Source of the DNA: Staphylococcus hyicus
GTDB taxonomy: Bacteria > Bacillota > Bacilli > Staphylococcales > Staphylococcaceae
Length of the DNA stretch: 64,000 nt
Direction of reading: 5' to 3'
NCBI RefSeq assembly: GCF_000816085.1
Contig: NZ_CP008747.1
Span: 1,798,001 to 1,862,000, forward strand
The notes beneath the pieces were generated by a model that saw only the letters and a list, made by a program, of their open reading frames with translations, was not told the DNA's origin and did no database searches. Positions 1 through 9,939 of this stretch are shown piece by piece; position 1 is the stretch's first letter; each line of letters begins with the position of its first letter. Position numbers and translations under genes: made by a program.

Positions 1-116
1 ACATCTCACCTAAGGCATCAATGACATCAATGAAATGTATATTCTCAGATTTTATCACTAAAATTATTTAAAAGGTTTCAATCAAATAGCTAATAAATTT
101 ATATATAATATGCGCT

Positions 117-163
117 CTATAAAGTAAACACTTGAAAAGTGAAAACTTTATAGGGCTTTTTTG
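117..163 (+). terminator. Rho-independent terminator of an upstream + strand gene
   Basis: CTATAAAGT (117-125) pairs with ACTTTATAG (145-153), with an inner CACTT/AGTG stem, and is followed by GGGC and a run of six T on the + strand. It would end a gene lying left of the window and convergent with pyc. In staphylococci that neighbour is usually ctaA, but no ctaA sequence is visible here, so the assignment is inference. Bases 1-116 hold no recognisable gene. Confidence 0.65.
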
Positions 164-171
164 TATAACGA

Positions 172-210
172 AACGGCATTAAAACTTCCATAGAAAGCTT
201 TAATGCCGTT
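172..210 (-). terminator. Hairpin downstream of pyc
   Basis: AACGGCATTAAA (172-183) and TTTAATGCCGTT (199-210) form a perfect 12-bp stem 37 bp past the pyc stop. The T run on the minus strand is not immediate, coming from the neighbouring terminator's A/T tract, so it may act as a terminator or as a 3' stabilising hairpin. Confidence 0.55.
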
Positions 211-246
211 GTACACTACTTATTTCAATATAAAATCCGTTTTAAA

Positions 247-3200
247 TTACTTGTTTGCTTGTTCTACTTCTATTAAAAGATCACCAGTTTCAATGCCATC
301 ATTAGGTTCGACGTGAATTTTTTTCACAGTCCCTTTAAATGGTGCTTGAACTGTTGTTTCCATTTTCATTGCTTCTGTAATGATGAGCGACTGATTGGCT
401 TCAACCTCATCCCCTTCTTTTACATCCACTTGTAATACCGTTCCTGGCATCTGCGCTCCAATGTGTGAAGGGTTTGTTTTGTCAGCTTTTGGTTTTGCAC
501 GCTTAGATGATTGAACATTTTCATCTTTAATCCGCACGCGACGCGCTTGCCCATTCATATCAAAGAATACAGTACACATTCCATTTTCATCCGGTTGTGT
601 AATCGTCTTCAGTGTAATGATTAAAATTTTACCTTTATCGATTTCTATTTCCACTGTTTCATTGTCGCGCATACCAAAGAAGAATGTTGGCGTATCTAGA
701 ATAGATACATCCCCGAATTTCTCATATGTTTGAATATATTGCTCGTAAACTTTAGGGTATAACGCATAACTAATCACGTCTTCATCAGTCACTTTATGCT
801 GTTGTTTTTGTTGTAATTCTTCCTTTAGCGCATCAAAATCAACAGGTTTTAAGTACTCACCTGGTCGTTTAGTGAGTGGTTTCTGACCTTTTAATACTGC
901 TTGTTGCAATTCCTTATTAAACCCATTAACAGGCTGTCCAATTTCACCTTTAAAGAACGATACTACAGATTCTGGAAAATCTAATTTATGTCCATCTCGA
1001 ATAACCGTTTCTTCATCTAAATCATTTTGGACCATGTATAACGCCATGTCACCTACCACTTTAGAAGAAGGTGTCACTTTAACGATATCACCAAACAAGA
1101 AATTCACACGGCGGTACATTTTCTTTACTTCTCCGAATCGTTCACCTAAACCTAAACTTTTCGCTTGCTGACGCAAATTAGAATATTGTCCGCCTGGCAT
1201 TTCATGTTGATAAATTTCAGTATGTGGTGATTTCATATCGCTTTCAAAATCACTATAGTATGCACGTGCTGCATCCCAATAATGAGACAATGCTTCGTGA
1301 CCGTCAATATCCATACGTAAATCTCTTTCGAACCCATCTAATGTGTAATACAATGAGTTACTACTTGGTTGACTTGTTAGTCCTGACATGGCAGCAACAG
1401 CCGTATCAACAATATCTACACCCGCATCAATCGCTTGTTTATATATGATAATACCATTACCACTTGTATCATGCGTATGTAAGTGAATTGGTAAGTCTAC
1501 TGCTGCTTTGAGCTCTCCAATCAGTTCATAAGCTGCACGTGGTTTTAATAAACCAGCCATATCTTTGATTGCTAACATATGGAACCCTTCACGTTCTAAG
1601 GTTTTAGCAAGTTTGACATAATAATCAAGAGTATAAATATTAGAACGTTCAGGATTTAAAATATCACCAGTATAACAGATGGTACCTTCTGAAATCTTAC
1701 CCGCTTTTTGAACCGCTTCGTTCGCAACTTTCATTTGTTCAACCCAGTTTAATGAATCAAAAATTCGGAAAACATCAATCCCTGCTTCAGCACTGTGCTT
1801 CACAAATTTTTGAATGACATTATCAGGATAGTTTTTATAGCCCACTGCATTTGATGCACGAAGTAACATTTGGAATAGAACATTCGGAATTGCTTTTCTT
1901 AAATCATGGAGACGTTGCCATGGATTTTCTTTTAAGAAATTAAATGCAACGTCAAATGTGGCACCGCCCCACAGCTCTAATGAAAAGTTGTTTTGCATCA
2001 CTTGTGCAGTTGCCGGGGCAATTTTAAGTAAATCATGTGAACGTACACGTGTTGCTAATAAAGACTGATGCGCATCGCGAAACGTCGTATCTGTAATCAA
2101 GACGTCTTTTTGCGCCTTTACCCAATCTGCGACAGCTTGAGGACCTTGCGCATCTAATAACTGTTTTGTTCCACTTAAGCTATTGATTTCTTTTAAATCG
2201 ACTTCAGGTAGTTCTGTAGGTTCAAATGCAGGTTTTGGACGTTTATCAACATTTGGAAACCCATTAATTGACACATTACCAATATATTCTAGCGTTTTCG
2301 TTCCTCTATCGCGTGACGGTTGAATAATGAATAGTTCTGGTGCATTTTCTAAAAATTTTGTTGTATAATCACCAGAAGCAAATTTATGATGGTTAATCAC
2401 ATTACGTAAAAATGGAATGTTTGTTTTTACACCGCGAATACGCATTTCTTGTAAAGAACGCTCCATTTTTTCTCGTGCTTCTTTATAACTAATGGCATGT
2501 GTGGACACTTTTACGAGTAAAGAATCGTAATATGGTGAAATTTCAGCACCTTGGAATGCATCACCTGCATCTAAACGTACGCCAAATCCACCACTTGAAC
2601 GATAGGCAACAATATGACCCGTATCAGGCATAAAATCTTGTGTAGGATCTTCTGTAGTAATACGACATTGAATGGCGTAACCTAACGTTTTAATTTCGTT
2701 TTGAGAAGGCATACTAATGGCTTCATCATGTAATAATTCGCCATCTGCAATTAAAATTTGCGTTTTAACAATGTCTACACCCGTAATCATTTCTGTAATC
2801 GTATGTTCAACTTGAACACGTGGATTCACTTCTATAAAATAAAATTCATTGCCTGAGACTAAAAATTCAACAGTACCTGCATTGACGTATTTAATTTTTT
2901 TCATTAAATCCACTGCAGATGTGCAAATACGTTCTCTCAATTCGTCTGACAACGATACTGACGGTGCAACTTCAACCACTTTTTGATGACGTCGTTGCAC
3001 AGAACAATCGCGTTCATATAAATGGATGATATTACCTTCCTCATCACCGATAATTTGCACTTCGATATGTTTTGGATTATCAATGAATTTTTCAATATAT
3101 ACTTCACTATTACCAAAAGATTTTTCTGCTTCTGACTTTGCACGTGTAAACGCTTCTTTTAATTCAGACGGCTCACGAACGATACGCATGCCTTTACCGC

Positions 3201-3699
3201 CGCCACCACTCGTCGCCTTAATCATTAATGGATAACCAGCTTCTTCAGCAAAAATTTCTGCTGCCTCATATCCTTCTACAGGACCATCCGTACCTGGAAT
3301 CACTGGTAAATCAGCTTTAATCGCTGTTGTACGTGCTTTCACTTTATCGCCAAACATATCTAAATGATCAAGATGTGGACCGATAAATATAATGCCTTCT
3401 TCAGCACAACGTTTAGCAAATTGCATATTTTCACTTAAAAACCCATAACCTGGATGAATTGCATCTACATCAGCTTCTTTCGCAACTTTAATGATGCGCT
3501 CGATATTCAAATAACTTTCAGCTGGACCTAAATCTTCGCCAACAAGGTATGATTCGTCAGCTTTATATCTATGTAGTGACCCCATATCTTCTTTTGAATA
3601 AATTGCAACAGTTTTAATATTAAGCTCTGTTGCCGCCCTAAAGATACGAATGGCTATTTCCCCGCGATTTGCGACTAATAATTTACGAATGCGTTTCAT
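247..3699 (-). CDS. pyc: Pyruvate carboxylase
   Basis: Biotin-dependent enzyme that carboxylates pyruvate to oxaloacetate, replenishing the TCA cycle; cytosolic tetramer. The 1150 residues match the usual single-chain length. Order of domains: biotin carboxylase (about 1-450; ATP-grasp glycine loop GGGGKG at 165-170), carboxyltransferase TIM barrel (about 530-800; begins near ITDTTFRDAHQS), and C-terminal biotinyl domain with AMKM at 1110-1113, Lys1112 being the biotin site. The start is ATG with a strong GGAGG upstream on the minus strand. The gene stands alone between its own promoter and a 3' hairpin, next to ftsW, the order seen in other staphylococci. The reading frame is intact. Confidence 0.98.
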   Translation of the reverse strand: MKRIRKLLVANRGEIAIRIFRAATELNIKTVAIYSKEDMGSLHRYKADESYLVGEDLGPAESYLNIERIIKVAKEADVDAIHPGYGFLSENMQFAKRCAEEGIIFIGPHLDHLDMFGDKVKARTTAIKADLPVIPGTDGPVEGYEAAEIFAEEAGYPLMIKATSGGGGKGMRIVREPSELKEAFTRAKSEAEKSFGNSEVYIEKFIDNPKHIEVQIIGDEEGNIIHLYERDCSVQRRHQKVVEVAPSVSLSDELRERICTSAVDLMKKIKYVNAGTVEFLVSGNEFYFIEVNPRVQVEHTITEMITGVDIVKTQILIADGELLHDEAISMPSQNEIKTLGYAIQCRITTEDPTQDFMPDTGHIVAYRSSGGFGVRLDAGDAFQGAEISPYYDSLLVKVSTHAISYKEAREKMERSLQEMRIRGVKTNIPFLRNVINHHKFASGDYTTKFLENAPELFIIQPSRDRGTKTLEYIGNVSINGFPNVDKRPKPAFEPTELPEVDLKEINSLSGTKQLLDAQGPQAVADWVKAQKDVLITDTTFRDAHQSLLATRVRSHDLLKIAPATAQVMQNNFSLELWGGATFDVAFNFLKENPWQRLHDLRKAIPNVLFQMLLRASNAVGYKNYPDNVIQKFVKHSAEAGIDVFRIFDSLNWVEQMKVANEAVQKAGKISEGTICYTGDILNPERSNIYTLDYYVKLAKTLEREGFHMLAIKDMAGLLKPRAAYELIGELKAAVDLPIHLHTHDTSGNGIIIYKQAIDAGVDIVDTAVAAMSGLTSQPSSNSLYYTLDGFERDLRMDIDGHEALSHYWDAARAYYSDFESDMKSPHTEIYQHEMPGGQYSNLRQQAKSLGLGERFGEVKKMYRRVNFLFGDIVKVTPSSKVVGDMALYMVQNDLDEETVIRDGHKLDFPESVVSFFKGEIGQPVNGFNKELQQAVLKGQKPLTKRPGEYLKPVDFDALKEELQQKQQHKVTDEDVISYALYPKVYEQYIQTYEKFGDVSILDTPTFFFGMRDNETVEIEIDKGKILIITLKTITQPDENGMCTVFFDMNGQARRVRIKDENVQSSKRAKPKADKTNPSHIGAQMPGTVLQVDVKEGDEVEANQSLIITEAMKMETTVQAPFKGTVKKIHVEPNDGIETGDLLIEVEQANK

Positions 3700-3746
3700 G
3701 AAGCCAACCTCCTAAAAAGTTCGAAAATTCGAAAAATATAAATACT

Positions 3747-3775
3747 ATTATATCAAAATCTAACCAAAAGTTAAA
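3747..3775 (-). promoter_or_regulatory. Candidate sigma-A promoter of pyc
   Basis: On the minus strand TTTAAC (3770-3775), a 17-bp spacer and TATAAT (3747-3752). Between the -10 and the ribosome-binding site lie two copies of the palindrome TTCGAA (3720-3725 and 3728-3733), which could be a regulator site or chance in AT-rich DNA. Confidence 0.55.
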
Positions 3776-3905
3776 AGTCGAAGTCACTGTTCATGATTCA
3801 AATGACCTATGATGAATACACAAGGTTATAAAAATTACTTATTACTCTTGATAGATTTTAGTTATTACCAAATATATTTTAAGTTGTTGCAACTCAAAAG
3901 TCAAA

Positions 3906-3960
3906 ATAAAAAACGAGAACTTAGAATCATATCAAACTTTTAGATTCAAAGCTCTCGTTG
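3906..3960 (-). terminator. Terminator of ftsW
   Basis: Imperfect long hairpin with arms around ACGAGA...GAATC and GATTC...TCTCGT. On the minus strand it is followed by TTTTTTA. It sits a few bases after the ftsW stop codon. Confidence 0.7.
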
Positions 3961-3965
3961 CTGTT

Positions 3966-5186
3966 TTAAGTCATCTTGGCTTTCTTTAAATATCGTTTTC
4001 TTGCTTGTTCGTATCTAATTTGTTTAGATACAATAAGCAATAACCCCATCGCAATGCTCAAACTTATCATTGAGGACCCACCAAAACTGATAAATGGTAA
4101 TGGGACACCTGTTAATGGGATTAATCCTGAAATCCCTCCTAAATTGATAAACGTTTGAATACCGATATAACTTGCTATACCAACACAAACGAGTTTATAA
4201 AAATAAGAAGTTGTGCGTGAGGCAAGTTCAAAGGAACGATATACAATAAAGAATAATAAACTTAAAACAATGAGTACACCGACAAGACCTAATTCTTCTG
4301 CAATAATTGCAAAAATAAAATCAGTATGCGGTTCAGGTAAATACCCGAGTTTCATAATACTATTACCCAAACCTCTTCCAAAAATCCCACCATTACCAAT
4401 GGCAAGAAGTGAATTCGCAAGATGATACCCAATACCATCTTCAAAATTGAAAGGATTTTCAAGTGCACTAAATCGTGCAGTAAGGTATGAAGGTAAAATA
4501 TTAATTCTAAAAACAACAATAATGATAACAACGACAAATAGGCCTAACAAACTGAAGAAACCAATTTTCAAAAAGTTCTTTATTCCAATGCCAGCATACA
4601 AAATAATCGAAAAGAAAATTGCTGAAATTAGCAATGTTTGTCCAACGTCTTTTTGTAATAAAACGAGCCCAATAATGAGTCCAACAAAAATAATTGGCCA
4701 TAATATCGCTGTTGGATCTCGTTGGATTTGAGGTCTTTTCCGCTCAATAATATAAGGCACATAAAGTATGATTGCAATTTTTAATAGTTCCGATGCTTGA
4801 AGATTCATAAAACCTAAATTCAACCAACTTCGAGAACCGTTAATTTCAGAACCAATCACTAATGTGGCTAATAATAATATTACGATAAAAGCCATCATGC
4901 CCACTTGGAATTTAGGTGATTTCAAAAGTTTAACATTCATTAAATAAGCGATAAAAAATACAATTCCAAATCCGATACCGATATACACCAGTTGTCTTGA
5001 ATAAAAATATGTACCTGGAACAGATACACCACCGGTAAGTGTTCCTCTCGTTGCTGCTACCATACTAGCACTATACACCATTGTTAAACCGATAAAACAT
5101 AATGCAAGATATGTGATTAATAATGGAAAATCGATATATTTAGAGGATCTCAAAATATATCGAAATAAACTTTTTATATTATTCAT
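3966..5186 (-). CDS. ftsW: Cell-division SEDS glycosyltransferase FtsW
   Basis: SEDS-family polytopic membrane protein that polymerises lipid II into septal peptidoglycan together with a class B penicillin-binding protein. At 406 aa with about ten hydrophobic segments it has the family's usual size. Conserved SEDS stretches are visible: NGSRSWLNLG followed by LQASELLKIA, LQKDVGQTLL, LGYLPEPHTDFIFA, and near the C-terminus TGVPLPFISFGGSS. FtsW rather than RodA is chosen because it sits between pyc and ylaN, the ftsW position in staphylococci and Bacillus. The ATG has only a weak ribosome-binding site, but the N-terminus MNNIKSLFRYIL aligns with staphylococcal FtsW as I remember it. Confidence 0.93.
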   Translation of the reverse strand: MNNIKSLFRYILRSSKYIDFPLLITYLALCFIGLTMVYSASMVAATRGTLTGGVSVPGTYFYSRQLVYIGIGFGIVFFIAYLMNVKLLKSPKFQVGMMAFIVILLLATLVIGSEINGSRSWLNLGFMNLQASELLKIAIILYVPYIIERKRPQIQRDPTAILWPIIFVGLIIGLVLLQKDVGQTLLISAIFFSIILYAGIGIKNFLKIGFFSLLGLFVVVIIIVVFRINILPSYLTARFSALENPFNFEDGIGYHLANSLLAIGNGGIFGRGLGNSIMKLGYLPEPHTDFIFAIIAEELGLVGVLIVLSLLFFIVYRSFELASRTTSYFYKLVCVGIASYIGIQTFINLGGISGLIPLTGVPLPFISFGGSSMISLSIAMGLLLIVSKQIRYEQARKRYLKKAKMT

Positions 5187-5262
5187 ATGATATTATCATC
5201 CAATTCATCGCAGATACAAAGCGTCGTTGCGCCAAAATCTCACTATGGACTTTCAATCGCAA

Positions 5263-5538
5263 TTAAACTCTTGTAAACGCTTCGTGTAGTTTTGATAACT
5301 CTTTTTCAAGGCGAAGCATCAATGCTTTACCATCTTCTTTATCAACCAAACCGAGTTTCACAGCAAAATCAACTTCTTTTTGTAACCCATACATTTGTGT
5401 ATCTAATACTTCCTCATATAATGGGCATTGTGGCAAAGTTAAGTTATCAATTTGCACTTTGATGAGCTGTAAAATTCTGTCCGCGTCTGCATTTAACTGG
5501 TCGTATGCCGCATTGCTAATATTTTTTTGCTTGCTCAT
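5263..5538 (-). CDS. ylaN: YlaN family protein
   Basis: Small cytosolic protein (91 aa) found across Bacillales. S. aureus YlaN has been described as essential under many conditions and as an Fe(II)-linked partner of Fur; that is family knowledge, not visible here. The sequence is intact and mostly helical ([20 protein letters not shown] at the N-terminus). A longer frame starts at 5568, but the GGGGGGAC ribosome-binding site lies just ahead of the ATG at 5538, so the shorter start is used. It precedes ftsW on the same strand with about 75 bp between, so the two may be co-transcribed. Confidence 0.92.
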   Translation of the reverse strand: MSKQKNISNAAYDQLNADADRILQLIKVQIDNLTLPQCPLYEEVLDTQMYGLQKEVDFAVKLGLVDKEDGKALMLRLEKELSKLHEAFTRV

Positions 5539-5667
5539 GACATAGTCCCCCCATAATTTTATCTTCATGTTAAAAGTTTATCTTAACACCTTTTAAAAAG
5601 CAAGTGAATTTCATACGCCTCCGTCTCAAGTATGATAAAATAAATTAAGTTTATTAGAGGGAGTGCA

Positions 5668-6156
5668 ATGAGTATGATTCAAATTAAAGGTGCAGTAAAA
5701 TTTCCTATTACTTTAGATAGTTCAACTTGGATTTTTGATGACCGCAAAATACGTATTGAAGATTTAAAAAATGGTGTTTTTGATGGTGAAAAGCCTATTA
5801 AATTTGAAGATAATCGTGAGTGGAATCGCGCGATTTTAGAAGGTCAAACAAACCCACCTACATTAAATTCTGAAATCGATTATAAAAAACGTGCCGTACT
5901 AGAAGGTTCATTCGTTATCAACATGACTCCGTTTTTCAAAAATGCTGAACCTTTGGACAGCGCGTCTATCATTCGTTTATCTAATGAATCTAATCATATA
6001 GATGTGCCATTTCATTTATTACCTTACCTATTTTTCCAATTTTCAAAAGATGGAAAAAGACTTTATGACAATAATGCTGTAGACAGTTTTGTATATCAAC
6101 AAGCTGAAGGTGTAACGTACGTGTTCGACTATGTGACGCATATCGAGGTGTTATAA
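5668..6156 (+). CDS. YlaL-like conserved hypothetical protein
   Basis: 162-aa soluble protein without signal peptide or membrane segments. Its place between ylaN (divergent) and a ylaI-type gene matches the Bacillus ylaI-ylaL-ylaN neighbourhood, so it is most likely the YlaL counterpart; function unknown. Acidic and aromatic residues are spread evenly (STWIFDDRKIRIEDL near the N-terminus). A GAGGGAG ribosome-binding site precedes the ATG at 5668; an alternative ATG at 5674 would remove two residues. The stop abuts the next start, so the pair is translated together. Confidence 0.75.
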   Translation: MSMIQIKGAVKFPITLDSSTWIFDDRKIRIEDLKNGVFDGEKPIKFEDNREWNRAILEGQTNPPTLNSEIDYKKRAVLEGSFVINMTPFFKNAEPLDSASIIRLSNESNHIDVPFHLLPYLFFQFSKDGKRLYDNNAVDSFVYQQAEGVTYVFDYVTHIEVL

Positions 6157-6354
6157 ATGCGAAAAGAAAAATGTATCATTTGCGACACTGAAGTTTTATT
6201 AGATGAAAATACACTCATTGCTAAACGTTTGAAAAACAATCCTATTCAAACCTTTATGTGTGATGAATGTAAAAGTCGTTTAGATACACCAAAGCATCGT
6301 CTTAACCCTTCACATCACTATCATTCTATAAAAATAGAGCATGAACCCCATTAA
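6157..6354 (+). CDS. YlaI-like small zinc-ribbon protein (DUF2197 type)
   Basis: 65-aa protein with two CxxC pairs, CIIC at residues 6-9 and CDEC at 35-38, a typical zinc-ribbon arrangement, followed by a His-rich C-terminal tail. Length and cysteine layout agree with the YlaI/DUF2197 family of Firmicutes, whose role is unknown. It starts immediately after the preceding stop and shares its transcript; a strong terminator follows 46 bp downstream. Confidence 0.8.
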   Translation: MRKEKCIICDTEVLLDENTLIAKRLKNNPIQTFMCDECKSRLDTPKHRLNPSHHYHSIKIEHEPH

Positions 6355-6399
6355 ACAGTTGCAACGGAAAACTGGGACAAGTAATGTCTATCTTAAAAT

Positions 6400-6448
6400 A
6401 AATAGCCATGACAATTTACCATTAAGATAAATTGTCATGGCTATTTTT
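6400..6448 (+). terminator. Terminator of the ylaL-ylaI pair
   Basis: Perfect 18-bp stem (6401-6418 with 6428-6445, core AGCCATGACAATT), 9-nt loop, then a T run on the + strand. It is symmetrical enough to act on the minus strand too, facing the convergent OYE-family gene. Confidence 0.85.
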
Positions 6449-6549
6449 ACACAACTGACTTAATTCAATCAAATATAATTCGTGAGGTGAATTTAAAACC
6501 ATAAATATCATACGTTTTCTATGGTCTCAGGTATCAATGAGAAATACAT

Positions 6550-7689
6550 TTATACTTTATTGGACACGTTCTCTTTTTTCGGAACTGGAAAGCGTCCACC
6601 ATTAAATAAGTCCCAAATCTCTTTAGGCAATTGATGGTGATCCTCTCTAGTAGCATCAAATTGGTTTATAATTTCATTTTCACGGTTGTTTTTTATTTTA
6701 GAAACGAGCTCTTGATCTAATAACAATCCTCTTCCTAAAGCAATTAAGTCAGCACCCGCTTCAATACCAGATAATGCAGTTTCACCGGAATAAACTGATC
6801 CTATACCTATCAATGGCATGCGCCCATCAATCCATTTTTTCAAAAGCGTGATTCTTTTTTTGCCCTGATATTTACCTTCTCTCGTTGTAGATTGAATATC
6901 CATTAACGAAGCATGTAAATAATCTAAAGGATATGATTTTAACATATGAATTAATTCTTTCGTTAACTCCATAGTTATTCCAGGTGATTCTGCTTCTTCT
7001 GGGGAGAATCGATATCCTACAATGAAATCTTTAGGGGCCAATGCTGTTTTCACTTCGAGCACTTCCTCAACAACGGCCTTTGGATACGCCAATGGATCTT
7101 TCCATTCATCATTTCTACGGTTGTAATAAGGTGAAACAAATTCATGAATTAGATAATGGTTCGCACCATGAATTTCAATCCCATCAAAACCCGCTCGAAT
7201 CGCCAAAGCAGTAGCACGTCCGTAGTCTTTGATTGATTGTACAATTTCCTCACTTGTCATAGCTCTTGAAGCATGTTTTTCAGATTTACAGTATCCGTAA
7301 TCTTCAACTTCACTCGGTGCTTTCACATCTCCATCAGGAACATATTCAGGTAAAGCACGCGCACCTCCATGATGGATTTGCATAATCGCCACTGCGCCGT
7401 TTTGTTTAATCGTAGCTGCAAGTCGTTTGAGCCCTTCTAAATCCGATTCTTTAGAAATAGAAGGGTGTCCAGGAAATGCCTTTCCTTCTAAATTGATGTA
7501 ACTCGCTGCTGTAATTGCCATCCCTACATCTTTTGTTCTAGAATGGACAAATTCAATTTCTCTGTCTGAAGCCGTGCCATCCTCATTAGAAATCGTGTGC
7601 GTTAAAGGCGCTAACACAAATTTATTATTAATACGCTTCCCATTTGGTAACGTCACACTTTCAAATAAAGACTGATAACGTTCATCCAT
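6550..7689 (-). CDS. OYE-family NADH-dependent flavin oxidoreductase
   Basis: 379-aa old-yellow-enzyme-type FMN oxidoreductase, cytosolic, reducing alkenes or related electrophiles with NAD(P)H; the physiological substrate cannot be told. Family signs: N-terminal barrel start SVTLPNGKRINNKFVLAPLTH, IMQIHHGGARA, the active-site stretch IHGANHYLIHEFVSPYYNRR with its conserved histidines, and a C-terminal phosphate-binding region with GIGSVYSG and ADLIALGRGLL. It resembles Bacillus YqiG-type enzymes. Start chosen at 7689 because AAGGAGGGG lies just upstream; the frame extends to 7749 without a ribosome-binding site. It stands between ylaI and typA, where S. aureus has no such gene as far as I recall, so it looks like an insertion in a conserved neighbourhood. 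Confidence 0.87.
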   Translation of the reverse strand: MDERYQSLFESVTLPNGKRINNKFVLAPLTHTISNEDGTASDREIEFVHSRTKDVGMAITAASYINLEGKAFPGHPSISKESDLEGLKRLAATIKQNGAVAIMQIHHGGARALPEYVPDGDVKAPSEVEDYGYCKSEKHASRAMTSEEIVQSIKDYGRATALAIRAGFDGIEIHGANHYLIHEFVSPYYNRRNDEWKDPLAYPKAVVEEVLEVKTALAPKDFIVGYRFSPEEAESPGITMELTKELIHMLKSYPLDYLHASLMDIQSTTREGKYQGKKRITLLKKWIDGRMPLIGIGSVYSGETALSGIEAGADLIALGRGLLLDQELVSKIKNNRENEIINQFDATREDHHQLPKEIWDLFNGGRFPVPKKENVSNKV

Positions 7690-7757
7690 AAAACCCCTCC
7701 TTAAACAACTACCCTCAGTGTAATACAAGAACAAAAACCGACAAAACAACTCGACTT

Positions 7758-7797
7758 GGGAGCACGATAGAAATCTTTGATTTCGTTATCGTGCCCC
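7758..7797. repeat. Intergenic hairpin repeat
   Basis: GCACGATA (7762-7769) pairs with TATCGTGC, extended outward by GGG/CCC and inward by AAATC/GATTT. The inner part, AAATCTTTGATTTCGTT, recurs at about 7918-7936. Hairpins of this general kind are dispersed in staphylococcal intergenic DNA. The 7690-8031 gap otherwise holds only the typA terminator. Confidence 0.6.
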
Positions 7798-7917
7798 CGC
7801 AACTATGACTAGACTTTCGCCTCCACTTTACCTTTTCTTCGGAAGTCAGTCATAGACTGCGCTCTTATATTTCACGCTCTCCTTAATACTTTACACATGC
7901 TTTTCCACTTTTTTCCC

Positions 7918-7936
7918 GCTAAAATCTTTGATTTCG
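7918..7936. repeat. Second, partial copy of the intergenic repeat
   Basis: AAATCTTTGATTTCGTTGTG matches the core of the hairpin at 7758-7797 but lacks its outer arms. The two copies are about 150 bp apart in direct orientation. Confidence 0.5.
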
Positions 7937-7983
7937 TTGTGTTGTTTCCACAGTAATCATTTTAGGCAGCACATAAAGCCCAT

Positions 7984-8019
7984 AAAAAAAGCAATATCAC
8001 AAATAATTGTGACATTGCT
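7984..8019 (-). terminator. Terminator of typA
   Basis: On the minus strand AGCAATGTCACAA pairs with TTGTGATATTGCT (one G-T pair) and is followed by seven T. It lies 13 bp after the typA stop. Confidence 0.85.
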
Positions 8020-8031
8020 TCAACAGATGAT

Positions 8032-9879
8032 TTATTCATTATCTTCCATCATTTGTTTTATACGTTTTGCTTCTTTTTCACGTTGACCTTTATTTAAAAT
8101 ACGCTTTCTCAAACGTACATTCTCTGGTGTTACTTCAACAAGTTCATCATCATTAATAAATTCTAATGCTTCTTCTAATGTTAAAATACGTGGCTTTTTC
8201 ATTGTTTCAGTTTGATCTTTTGTAGCTGAACGGACATTTGTTTGATGTTTAACTTTTGTAATATTAACAGTTAAGTCATTTTCACGATTATTTTGACCAA
8301 CAATCATTCCTTCATATACTTCTGTACCAGGTTCCATAAAGTTTATACCACGATCTTCTAAACCTAAAATCGCATATTCACTTGCACTACCTTGATCCAT
8401 AGAAACTAATACACCATTTCGACGACCGCCAATACGTCCTTTAATACGTGGTCTAAATTCATCGAAAGTGTGGTTAATAATACCGTATCCACGTGTCATT
8501 GACATGAATTCAGTTGTGTAACCAATTAAACCTCTCGCTGGAACGTTAAAGATTAAACGTGTTAATCCATTATCTGTCGTTGTCATATCAACCATTTCAC
8601 CTTTACGTTGGCCTAATGACTCAATAACTGAACCTGCATATTCTTCAGGCACTTCAGCTTGTACACGTTCAAATGGTTCGTGAAGTTCTCCATCGATATC
8701 TTTTAAAATTACTTGCGGCTTTGAAACTTGAAGTTCAAACCCTTCACGACGCATATTTTCAATTAATATTGATAAATGTAACTCACCACGACCTGCAACA
8801 GTCCACGCATCTGGCGAATCTGTTGGTGTGACTTTTAAAGACACATCCGTTTCTAATTGATTGTCTAAACGTTCTTGAATTTGACGTGCAGTAACAAATT
8901 GTCCTTCTCGTCCAGCAAATGGTGAATTATTTACTCGGAAAGTCATTTCTAGTGTTGGTTCATCAATACGCAGAACCGGGAGCTTATCTTGATGATCTTG
9001 AGGCGTAATTGTTTCCCCTACGTTAATATCTTCCATCCCAGATACCGCAATTAAATCTCCAGCGTATGCTTCTTGAATTTCTTCACGCTTTAAACCAAAG
9101 TAGCCAAATATTTTCGTTACACGGAAGTTTTTTACGCTGCCATCTAATTTTAATAAGGATACACTTTCCCCAACACGCATCGTTCCGCGGAAAATGCGTC
9201 CAATACCAATACGTCCAACATAATCGTTATAATCTAATAATGCGGGTTGGAATTGAAGAGGTTCGTCACGGTTATCTAATGGCGCTGGAACATATTCAAT
9301 GATTGTTTCATATAAACATTGCATGTTTTCATCTTGTTTATCTGCATCTAAACTTGCCGTTCCACTAATAGCTGAGGCATAAACAACAGGAAATTCGAGT
9401 TGTTCATCATTGGCATCTAATTCAATAAATAAATCTAAAACTTCATCTACAACGCCTTCTGGACGCGCCGATGGTTTGTCGATTTTATTCACAACGACTA
9501 CGGGCTTCAAATTTTGTTCTAATGCTTTTTTCAACACAAATCGTGTTTGCGGCATTGTCCCCTCATATGCATCAACTACAAGTACTACTCCATCTACCAT
9601 TTTCATAATACGCTCTACTTCTCCACCGAAGTCAGCATGTCCAGGTGTATCTAATATATTGATACGTGTGCCTTTATAGTCAACTGCCGTATTTTTCGCT
9701 AAGATGGTAATTCCACGTTCTCTTTCAAGATCGTTAGAATCCATTGCACGTTCAGCTACGTGTTCATTCTCACGGAAAATACCAGATTGTTTTAATAATT
9801 CATCAACCAAAGTTGTTTTACCATGGTCAACGTGAGCGATAATCGCAATATTACGAACATCTTCTCTAAATTTAGTCAT
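8032..9879 (-). CDS. typA: Ribosome-associated GTPase TypA/BipA
   Basis: Translational GTPase of the EF-G/LepA class that binds the ribosome and supports subunit assembly and growth at low temperature or under stress. The 615 residues are the standard length. G1 is AHVDHGKTT (15-23), G3 [11 protein letters not shown]4 [12 protein letters not shown]; the switch region contains RERGITI. Elongation-factor domains II, III and V follow, then the TypA-specific C-terminal part ([33 protein letters not shown]). The ATG is preceded by GAAAGG. Divergent from the small membrane-protein gene at 9977, matching the typA (ylaG)/ylaF order of Bacillus. Confidence 0.97.
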   Translation of the reverse strand: MTKFREDVRNIAIIAHVDHGKTTLVDELLKQSGIFRENEHVAERAMDSNDLERERGITILAKNTAVDYKGTRINILDTPGHADFGGEVERIMKMVDGVVLVVDAYEGTMPQTRFVLKKALEQNLKPVVVVNKIDKPSARPEGVVDEVLDLFIELDANDEQLEFPVVYASAISGTASLDADKQDENMQCLYETIIEYVPAPLDNRDEPLQFQPALLDYNDYVGRIGIGRIFRGTMRVGESVSLLKLDGSVKNFRVTKIFGYFGLKREEIQEAYAGDLIAVSGMEDINVGETITPQDHQDKLPVLRIDEPTLEMTFRVNNSPFAGREGQFVTARQIQERLDNQLETDVSLKVTPTDSPDAWTVAGRGELHLSILIENMRREGFELQVSKPQVILKDIDGELHEPFERVQAEVPEEYAGSVIESLGQRKGEMVDMTTTDNGLTRLIFNVPARGLIGYTTEFMSMTRGYGIINHTFDEFRPRIKGRIGGRRNGVLVSMDQGSASEYAILGLEDRGINFMEPGTEVYEGMIVGQNNRENDLTVNITKVKHQTNVRSATKDQTETMKKPRILTLEEALEFINDDELVEVTPENVRLRKRILNKGQREKEAKRIKQMMEDNE

Positions 9880-9930
9880 ACATTAATTTCCTTTCTTGAG
9901 TAAATTACCACTTTCTTTTGCAACTCGTTT

Positions 9931-9939
9931 ATTATATCA
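9931..9939 (-). promoter_or_regulatory. Candidate extended -10 promoter of typA
   Basis: On the minus strand TGATATAAT contains a perfect TATAAT with the TGn extension, 52 bp before the typA start. No good -35 is seen at 17 bp, which is common for extended -10 promoters. Confidence 0.45.

Noticed and set aside
5265..5285. cre-like sequence (TGTAAACGCTTCG)
   Set aside because: Falls inside the ylaN 3' coding end and matches the CcpA pattern only partly.
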